This document shows positions 34,500-39,474 of a DNA stretch of 39,474 bases, piece after piece. Numbering within the stretch: the stretch's first letter is position 1; each line of letters opens with the position of its first letter. This stretch comes from Pseudooceanicola lipolyticus (lineage in GTDB: Bacteria > Pseudomonadota > Alphaproteobacteria > Rhodobacterales > Rhodobacteraceae). The notes beneath the pieces are model-generated. The model worked only from the letters and a program-made list of their open reading frames with translations. It had not been told where the DNA came from and did no database searches. Where the stretch lies: positions 1 to 39,474 of the forward strand of contig NZ_PGTB01000025.1 in NCBI RefSeq assembly GCF_002786325.1, in the 5' to 3' direction. The position numbers and the translations under genes were made by a program.

Positions 34500-35462
34500 T
34501 TAGTCCGCCAAGGCTGCAATCAGCATGTCGGAAAAGCGGTTGGTGTCGGCCTTTCGGATCACCCGGGCGTTCGCCGAGGCCGCAGGCCAGAGAAAGTCGA
34601 TTTTCGCCTCTTCGGCGGTGAGTGGCGTGCAAATCGAGGAATACGCGCGGGTCAGTTCGCCCTGCGTCTCGACGTCGACAAGGCAGTCGGCGGTTTCCAA
34701 CATCACCGCGTGGTCGATCGCGCAGGCGCAGGTCAGGCTGTCGGGGTGAGTAGACAGCGGACGGCCATAGCGCATTTCCGTGCGCTTGAACGGCGCCTCG
34801 CTGATCGCCATGAAGAAGCGTGACAGCGGCGTGTCCATCCCTTCAATTACCCGCAGCTTGTCGTCCGGCAGCACGCCGCTGTTCATGGTCAGCGTCCATG
34901 TGGACAGCGTCAGATCGAAACCTGCGTTGACGACGATTTTGGCGGCCTCGGGATCGACGTAGAAATTGAACTCGGAAGCGGGTGTGGTGTTGCCCAGCGA
35001 ATTGTCGAGCCCTCCCATCACCCACAGGTGCTTGAGGTTCTCGGCGATGCGTGGCTCCTTGACGTAGGCGGTCGCAATATTGGTGAGCGGGGCCTGCGCG
35101 AGGATCTCGATCTCGCCGGGGTTCGACATGATCGTGTCGATCAGGAATTCGACCGCATGGCCCTCCTCGGGGCGCTGTTTGGCCTTCGGGAAGTTCGCGT
35201 CGCTCATGCCGTCGGCGCCAAAGAACTCGGTGGCATCCACCGGCTTGCGCAGCATCGGCCGCGGGCAGCCCTTATAGAGCGGAACGGTACCCCCAGCGCC
35301 GGCGACCTCCAGCGTGTACAGCGCGTTTTCCGCCTGCTGGTCGAACGGCACGTTGCCGTTGCAGATGGTAATGGCTTCGAGCGTGACGTGCGGCGCCTTC
35401 AGCGCTAGCAGGATCGAGAACGCGTCGTCCCCCGCCGTGTCGGTGTCGATGATGAGCCGCAT
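34500..35462 (-). CDS. Nucleoside hydrolase (IUNH family)
   Basis: 320 residues. The N-terminal Asp cluster that binds Ca2+ and ribose is complete: D6, D8, D12 and D13 in IIDTDTAGDDAFS. Other family marks are ILAQAPLTNIATAY (about 120), WVMGGLDN (about 147) and ASEFNFYVDPEAAKIV (about 162-177). The C-terminal His that protonates the base is likely in TCACAIDHAVML (about 245). It cleaves the N-glycosidic bond of a ribonucleoside to ribose and free base. The ATG follows directly on the stop of ecfA2 (TGAATG), so the enzyme is made with the ECF importer. Which nucleoside is used cannot be read. Confidence 0.92.
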   Translation of the reverse strand: MRLIIDTDTAGDDAFSILLALKAPHVTLEAITICNGNVPFDQQAENALYTLEVAGAGGTVPLYKGCPRPMLRKPVDATEFFGADGMSDANFPKAKQRPEEGHAVEFLIDTIMSNPGEIEILAQAPLTNIATAYVKEPRIAENLKHLWVMGGLDNSLGNTTPASEFNFYVDPEAAKIVVNAGFDLTLSTWTLTMNSGVLPDDKLRVIEGMDTPLSRFFMAISEAPFKRTEMRYGRPLSTHPDSLTCACAIDHAVMLETADCLVDVETQGELTRAYSSICTPLTAEEAKIDFLWPAASANARVIRKADTNRFSDMLIAALAD

Positions 35463-36281
35463 TCAGGCCCCTCCTTTCAGTCTTTTGCGTAGCGCCAGCA
35501 CCAGGTCCGGCGCCTGCAGTGCAACCGGAAGATCCAGCGCCTGCGACAGCGTCACGATGCCCGGCTGCTCGACCGAAACTGCGCGGGTTGCGGCGGCATC
35601 GGAGAAGAACTCGGCAACGGGCGCGTCGACGACCAGCCGACCCTCGGCGAGCCCCAGCACCCTGTCCGCATGGGCGGCAACGAAATCCATGTCGTGGCAA
35701 ACCAGGACGATCGCGCGGCCCGCTGCCTTTTCCTCGGCGATGATCCCGCCCAGCAGGCTGCGCCGCGTCGCATCCAGCCCGCGCTGCGCTTCGTCGAACA
35801 GCATCAGGTCAGGACGGCAGGCGATGACAGAAGCCACCGCAACAAAGCGCCGCATCGCCGCGTCGAGATCGAGCGGATGCATCTCCAGCACCTCGCCCAG
35901 ACCGGTGCGCGCGACCGCATCGTCAATGCGTGCCTGCTGCTCCTCGGACGAAAGGCACTGCTGGGCTGGACCGAAGGCGATCTCGGTCTGCACGGTGGCA
36001 TTGAAGATTTGTTGTTCCGGCGCCTGGAACACTGTGCCTACATGGGCGGCGATCTCGCTGACCTTGAGCTTGGCCGCGTCCTTGCCCGCCGTGCGCACGC
36101 TGCCCGCGTCGGGGCGCAGCAACCCGTTCAGCAGACGCAGCATGGTGGACTTGCCGGCACCGTTGCGGCCCACCACGGCAACCACCTCGCCGGGATGTAT
36201 CGAAAAGGCGATATCCCGCAGCACCGGCTTCTCGGGATCATAGCCGAAGCGCACCGCATCAAGCGTCAGGATAGGGGTCAT
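35463..36281 (-). CDS. ECF transporter ATPase with degenerate signature (EcfA2-like)
   Basis: 272 residues. Walker A is intact (GRNGAGKST, residues 38-46), the Q-loop is VFQAPEQQIFNATV, the characteristic ECF Q-helix, and Walker B with catalytic Glu164 is LMLFDEAQRGLD. The H-loop is VCHDMDF. In contrast the ABC signature LSGGQ is replaced by LDAAM (139-143), and D-E-P-T reads D-E-A-Q. The protein pairs with the 282-residue ATPase encoded just upstream (ATGA overlap), which has a normal signature, so only one of the two ATP sites is expected to be canonical. Confidence 0.9.
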   Translation of the reverse strand: MTPILTLDAVRFGYDPEKPVLRDIAFSIHPGEVVAVVGRNGAGKSTMLRLLNGLLRPDAGSVRTAGKDAAKLKVSEIAAHVGTVFQAPEQQIFNATVQTEIAFGPAQQCLSSEEQQARIDDAVARTGLGEVLEMHPLDLDAAMRRFVAVASVIACRPDLMLFDEAQRGLDATRRSLLGGIIAEEKAAGRAIVLVCHDMDFVAAHADRVLGLAEGRLVVDAPVAEFFSDAAATRAVSVEQPGIVTLSQALDLPVALQAPDLVLALRKRLKGGA

Positions 36282-37126
36282 GGGGCAGCCGCCAGCATCG
36301 GGCGCAGCACCTGCGCCACCTTGAGCGGGTCCGCGCTGATCGGGGTCCCCTCGGGCCAGAGCTCCTGCGCTTGAAGCAGCAGCGCCGCCTCGGCCACCGC
36401 CGGCAAGCCGAAGATCTGTTCGGTGCGGGGGTGGGTCAGCAGCCCGGTGGCGTCGCCGTCATAGGCGATGCGCCCCGCGTCCAGCAGCACGAACCGCTCG
36501 GCGACCGCCATGGCCGCGCCAAGCGTGACGTCGCACCAGACGATGGCCAACTCTTCGGGCAGCTTCGCCATCTGAGCCAGCAGCGCATCGCGGGATTCCG
36601 GATCGAAGTTTCCCGTTGGTTCATCGAGCACCAGCGCGCGCGGTCGCATCGCCATCGCCGCGGCGATGGACAGGCGCTGCTGTTCGCCGCCGGACAGCGA
36701 GAACGGGTCGCGATCCGCCAGATGTCCAAGGTTGCACATGGCGGTGGCCGTCTGGACGCGTTCACGGATCTCGGGTTCCGGAAGGCCGAGGTTGCCAGCG
36801 CCAAAGGCAATCTCGTCGCGGACGGTAAAGGCGAAACCCGAGAGTTGCTGCATCGGCACCTGGCCCACGAACTGTGCCGCGCCAGCGCGGGTGGCGGCAT
36901 CGAGTTCGGCCCAGGAGCGGCCCTCGATGGTCACGCTGCCCTGCGAGGCCTTGAAGGTGCCGCGCGGTAGCCAGCCGGCAATCCACTGGGCCAGCGTGGT
37001 TTTCCCCGAGCCGTTGCCGCCAAGAATGGCGAGCTTTTCGCCCGGTGCGACCGAAAGCGTCACGTCGTCAAGCACCGGCACGGCGTCATAGGCAAAACTC
37101 AGATGTTCAACGTCGATCAGTGCCAC
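36278..37126 (-). CDS. ECF transporter ATPase (EcfA1-like)
   Basis: 282 residues. Walker A GGNGSGKTT (36-44), Q-loop QFVGQVPMQQLSGFAFTV, signature LSGGEQQRLSIAAAMA, Walker B ALVLDEPTGNFD, switch region WCDV in place of the usual H. It powers the ECF importer. It overlaps the EcfT gene by 10 bases and EcfA2 by 4. The usual switch histidine (T-H-D) is not present: IVWCDVTLGAAMAVAERF, so His is replaced by Cys or Asp. The second ATPase keeps the His but lacks the signature, so the two seem to complement each other. Confidence 0.92.
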   Translation of the reverse strand: MALIDVEHLSFAYDAVPVLDDVTLSVAPGEKLAILGGNGSGKTTLAQWIAGWLPRGTFKASQGSVTIEGRSWAELDAATRAGAAQFVGQVPMQQLSGFAFTVRDEIAFGAGNLGLPEPEIRERVQTATAMCNLGHLADRDPFSLSGGEQQRLSIAAAMAMRPRALVLDEPTGNFDPESRDALLAQMAKLPEELAIVWCDVTLGAAMAVAERFVLLDAGRIAYDGDATGLLTHPRTEQIFGLPAVAEAALLLQAQELWPEGTPISADPLKVAQVLRPMLAAAP

Positions 37127-37908
37127 AGGAGACCTCCGGCGATCAGCACGGGAATGGAAAGAAGTATGACCCAGCGGGCCGCCCGCTGGGCGCCACTGTC
37201 CTGCGGGGCATCCAGCACGGTGCGGTGCGGCATGGCACGAAAGCCGCGCCCGTCAAGCACCTGCGCCCGGTGGTCAATGTCCGCTAGCGCCAGCGTCACC
37301 AGCGGCATCAGCAGCGCCGGAAAGGCACGCGCGCGAGTAAAGAAGCTGCCTTGAAGATCGAGCCCGCGCGCCATCTGCGCCTCGCGGATCGCGCGGGCGC
37401 GCTGGGTGAACGGTTCGAGAAGCAGGAGCGGGCTGGCGATGACATAGGCCATGCCCGGAGGAAAATGATGGGAATCCAGCGCCTTTAGGAGGCGGGCCGG
37501 ATGGGTCGTGCAGACGAACAGGAGCGAGCCGGTCAGCAGCGCGGCGATCCGCCCGAGAATGCGCACCATGTAGGCCAGCCCGTCGCGGCTGAGCTCCAGG
37601 CCGAAGACCGCCGTGCGCTCTCCGGCGTGGTCCACGAGCATGCCGTGGACCACGAACAGCGCCAGCGACAGCGGCGCCAGAGTGATGAACAGCCGCCGTG
37701 CAAAGACCTTGCCCGCACCCGCAAAGATACCGACCACAGTGGCGACGAGCGCCAGCGGGATCGCGCCCTGCGGTGGCAGCGCGAAAGCCGCCACTGCGCA
37801 CCACAGCACGAGAGTAAGCTTGGTGAGCGGGTTGAGCCGGTGCAGAAAGCTCCGGCCCGGAACATAGAGCAGCGCGTGATCCGCGCCGCCAGGTCCTTTG
37901 GCGGCCAT
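37117..37908 (-). CDS. ecfT: ECF transporter transmembrane coupling protein EcfT
   Basis: 263 residues. About five TM helices with a cytoplasmic region carrying the two coupling motifs of EcfT proteins: AQMARGLDLQGSFF (A-R-G, about 180-195) and VLDGRGF (about 221). The N-terminal PGRSFLHRLNPLTKLTL is also typical. The T-subunit links the two ATPases to the substrate-binding S-component, whose gene lies just upstream (3 bases). Its presence next to both ATPases and one S-component marks a dedicated (group I) ECF transporter. Confidence 0.93.
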   Translation of the reverse strand: MAAKGPGGADHALLYVPGRSFLHRLNPLTKLTLVLWCAVAAFALPPQGAIPLALVATVVGIFAGAGKVFARRLFITLAPLSLALFVVHGMLVDHAGERTAVFGLELSRDGLAYMVRILGRIAALLTGSLLFVCTTHPARLLKALDSHHFPPGMAYVIASPLLLLEPFTQRARAIREAQMARGLDLQGSFFTRARAFPALLMPLVTLALADIDHRAQVLDGRGFRAMPHRTVLDAPQDSGAQRAARWVILLSIPVLIAGGLLWH

Positions 37909-37911
37909 GAC

Positions 37912-38484
37912 TCAGACCTTCGAGTAGCCGTAGAAGGCGAAGCCCGAGGTGAAGCGCATTGGCAGGCGCTTCACGATTAGCCAGGCGATGAGGCAGGTGA
38001 GAATCTTGTCCGCAAGGTTCTGCACGAGGTTCGCGATTGCGACCGACTGAACAAGCTCCTGCCCGACAGCCAGCAGGTAGGCGGTGGCAAAGTCGGTTCC
38101 CGCGCCGGTAACGCCGCCGAACATGTAGACGATGATCGGCACTGCCACGATGGTCGAGATCACGCCGATCACCACGCCAGACGCGATTGTCATTCCGATG
38201 GACTTGAACCAGCCCATGCGCGCGAGGATGCCCGCAAGCCCGCCGATCACCAGCGACACCGGGAAGAACGCGGCCGCCACCGGGTCCGAAATCAGGCCCC
38301 AGATCAGGTTGGTCAGCACGCCGGTCAGCGCACCTGCGAATGGCCCGGCGAGGATGCCGACAAGCACGGTGCCGACGGCGTCGACATAGAGCGGCAGCTT
38401 GATCCACACGGCGATCTGGCCGACCACCACGTTGATGACGATGGCCACAGCCATCAGTACGAGAGATTTGGTATCGAGTTTCAT
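37912..38484 (-). CDS. ECF transporter S-component, unknown specificity
   Basis: 190 residues with six TM segments. The conserved KLPLYVDAVGTVLVGILAGP (about 29-48) and GALTGVLTNLIWGLISDP (about 51-68) belong to the S-components often annotated as riboflavin-type or unknown. The S-component sits in the inner membrane and gives the specificity. Because the operon also makes a nucleoside hydrolase, the ligand could be a nucleoside or a nucleoside-like vitamin. A 66-base gap separates it from the PPC-domain gene upstream; no promoter is clear there. Confidence 0.88.
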   Translation of the reverse strand: MKLDTKSLVLMAVAIVINVVVGQIAVWIKLPLYVDAVGTVLVGILAGPFAGALTGVLTNLIWGLISDPVAAAFFPVSLVIGGLAGILARMGWFKSIGMTIASGVVIGVISTIVAVPIIVYMFGGVTGAGTDFATAYLLAVGQELVQSVAIANLVQNLADKILTCLIAWLIVKRLPMRFTSGFAFYGYSKV

Positions 38485-38550
38485 CTGTCCTTGGTCCCTG
38501 TTGTTAAAAAGCTTCTTGGTTTCTTGAGTTTTGCTGCCCTTCTGGCGGTC

Positions 38551-39045
38551 TTATTGGTCGTGCCGCGCGGGGGCTGCGCGGATGACAAGCTCGGAATAGC
38601 CCGAGGCATCGCAGGGCTCGCGGGTGAAGGTCAGTTCGTCCATCACCAGGAGCACGATTTCCAGCGTCGTGTAGACACGGCAGCCGCGCATCATGTGGCC
38701 GCCGATCACGCGTCCTTCACCGTCCGAGATCGACAGGTGCACATGAGCGCCGCCCTTCGCGGTTGCCTCGGCGCCGTTTAGTGCCTCGCCCGGTGCGGCG
38801 CACTCCAGCGTGCCGATCAGCGAGCAGATCTCGAAATGCCCTTCCAGATGCGTGGTCTCGTCACGGTTGGCATATCGGATCGCCGCGTGGGTGAGCGAAC
38901 CGACCGACGACACGATGGTGCAGGCCGCGATGTCATGGCGCACGACGAAGTCCTGAAGTGTGCCAAGCACCTCTTCGCCAGGCTTGAGCCGCAGCGCAAC
39001 GTGACGGCCACGGCTATGGATCGGAGTGGCAACGGGCGAGGTCAT
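38551..39045 (-). CDS. PPC/DUF296-domain protein
   Basis: 164 residues from ATG 39045, which overlaps the stop of the next gene upstream (ATGA); the frame extends to 39234 only as a shadow. The PPC fold is shown by ALRLKPGEEVLGTLQDFV, CTIVSSVGSLTHAAIRYA, GTLECAAPGEALNGAEATAK-like segment and AHVHLSISDGEGRVIGGHM. The three histidines in that last part may hold a metal. Bacterial PPC proteins lack the AT-hook seen in plants and their role is not known. It lies between an oxidoreductase and the ECF S-component, in the same operon, which suggests a metabolic or regulatory job in the same pathway. Confidence 0.88.
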   Translation of the reverse strand: MTSPVATPIHSRGRHVALRLKPGEEVLGTLQDFVVRHDIAACTIVSSVGSLTHAAIRYANRDETTHLEGHFEICSLIGTLECAAPGEALNGAEATAKGGAHVHLSISDGEGRVIGGHMMRGCRVYTTLEIVLLVMDELTFTREPCDASGYSELVIRAAPARHDQ

Positions 39046-39474
39046 GTCATGGTCTCCAGTTCGGCCTGCCGCTCCATGGCCGCCCGCATCAGCGGCAGCG
39101 GCACCGGGCGCAGAGGCAGGTGGGCACGGTTGTAGGAGGCGCGGTCCGCAGGCACGCCCGCCTCGGCCAGAGCCGCGGCGATCCCAGCGCCACAGATACG
39201 GCCCTGGCACGGGCCCATGCCCGCGCGGGTCCAAGTCTTGACGGCAAAGTTCTCATGCGCGCCCTCAGCGATGGCGGCGCGGATATCCCCGGCGCGCACA
39301 TCCTCGCAACGGCAGATCAGCGTGTCGTCCGGCGGGGCAACGGGCAGGGTCTGCGGCGGTGGGTAGATCCGCGCAAGCGCCGCGGCGAAGGCGCGGGCCT
39401 TTTTCAGCGCGGCTTTCTCGGCGTCCAACCGAGGCCCAGCGAACCCCAGCGCCCGCGCCGCCGCCGCCCCGGCA
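39042..39474 (-). CDS. FAD/NAD(P) oxidoreductase with BFD-type [2Fe-2S] domain, C-terminal part
   Basis: The frame is open to the right edge, so only the last ~143 residues are seen; a TTG at 39428 is not the start. The four-Cys BFD-like domain is clear: LICRCEDVRAGDIRAAI with C-x-C, then RAGMGPCQGRICG with C-x-x-x-x-C. The N-terminal piece ALGFAGPRLDAEKAAL and ARIYPPP belongs to the end of an FAD domain of HcnB/opine-oxidase or D-hydroxyproline-dehydrogenase alpha type. Such proteins usually act with a second flavin subunit and a small [2Fe-2S] protein, which may be encoded beyond the window. It overlaps the PPC gene by 4 bases. Confidence 0.88.
   Translation of the reverse strand, partial: AGAAAARALGFAGPRLDAEKAALKKARAFAAALARIYPPPQTLPVAPPDDTLICRCEDVRAGDIRAAIAEGAHENFAVKTWTRAGMGPCQGRICGAGIAAALAEAGVPADRASYNRAHLPLRPVPLPLMRAAMERQAELETMT

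Noticed and set aside
34500-38484. Queuosine salvage system (ECF importer plus nucleoside hydrolase)
   Set aside because: The combination recalls queuosine salvage, but no radical-SAM lyase or queuine-related gene is present, and the other enzymes point to breakdown.

Overview
The window looks like chromosome or megaplasmid DNA of a high-GC alphaproteobacterium, most likely of the Rhodobacterales (Roseobacter/Paracoccus type). The evidence is three TRAP transporters, tightly overlapping catabolic operons, GntR/FCD, LysR and TetR regulators, and a BMP-type nucleobase/nucleoside ABC importer. The taxonomic placement is inference from gene content. Nearly all of the DNA is nutrient uptake and catabolism. 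No tRNA, rRNA, CRISPR array or intact mobile element was seen.

Layout. (1) 1-3893: the end of a TAXI-type TRAP solute-binding protein, its fused TRAP permease and a glutathione S-transferase on the plus strand, then a convergent LysR regulator. (2) 3894-4397: a scar holding a decayed ISL3-like transposase. (3) 4398-12151, all minus strand: an amidohydrolase followed by two complete TRAP transporters in tandem (P-Q-M, P-Q-M) and a single-GAF-domain protein. Both P genes are followed by an RNA hairpin. (4) 12347-20340: a TetR gene, a GntR/FCD gene and an essentially complete 4-hydroxyproline catabolic set (epimerase, D-hydroxyproline dehydrogenase, pyrroline-hydroxycarboxylate deaminase, ketoglutarate-semialdehyde dehydrogenase, plus a pyrroline-2-carboxylate-reductase-like enzyme). 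An amino-acid ABC transporter ATPase inside this set is a pseudogene. (5) 20464-21013: a truncated IS30-family transposase and a hairpin, at a visible change in base composition. (6) 21108-28541, minus strand: a cytosine-deaminase-like hydrolase, then a BMP-type ABC importer operon with an amidase inserted in translational coupling. A RutR-box-like palindrome lies at its promoter. (7) 28542-29647: back-to-back remnants of IS6-like and IS5-like transposases. (8) 29648-30733: a membrane-anchored endonuclease/exonuclease/phosphatase-family protein. (9) 31210-39474, minus strand: one compact operon with an oxidoreductase containing a [2Fe-2S] domain (cut by the window end), a PPC/DUF296 protein, a complete dedicated ECF transporter (S, T, A1, A2), a nucleoside hydrolase, an aminotransferase, an alpha/beta hydrolase and an M20 N-carbamoyl-amino-acid-hydrolase-type enzyme.

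How it works together. Regions 4, 6 and 9 each combine uptake with stepwise breakdown of nitrogen compounds: hydroxyproline, nucleobases, and an unknown nucleoside- or vitamin-like compound. A 10-11 bp palindromic element (core TGGATCCAAT) occurs upstream of the GntR gene, in the divergent hydroxyproline promoter and at the promoter of the amidohydrolase-TRAP operon. This suggests that one regulator joins a TRAP importer to hydroxyproline catabolism after the original ABC importer was lost. The ECF-nucleoside hydrolase operon is the best candidate for an undescribed pathway. Its second ATPase has a degenerate ABC signature.
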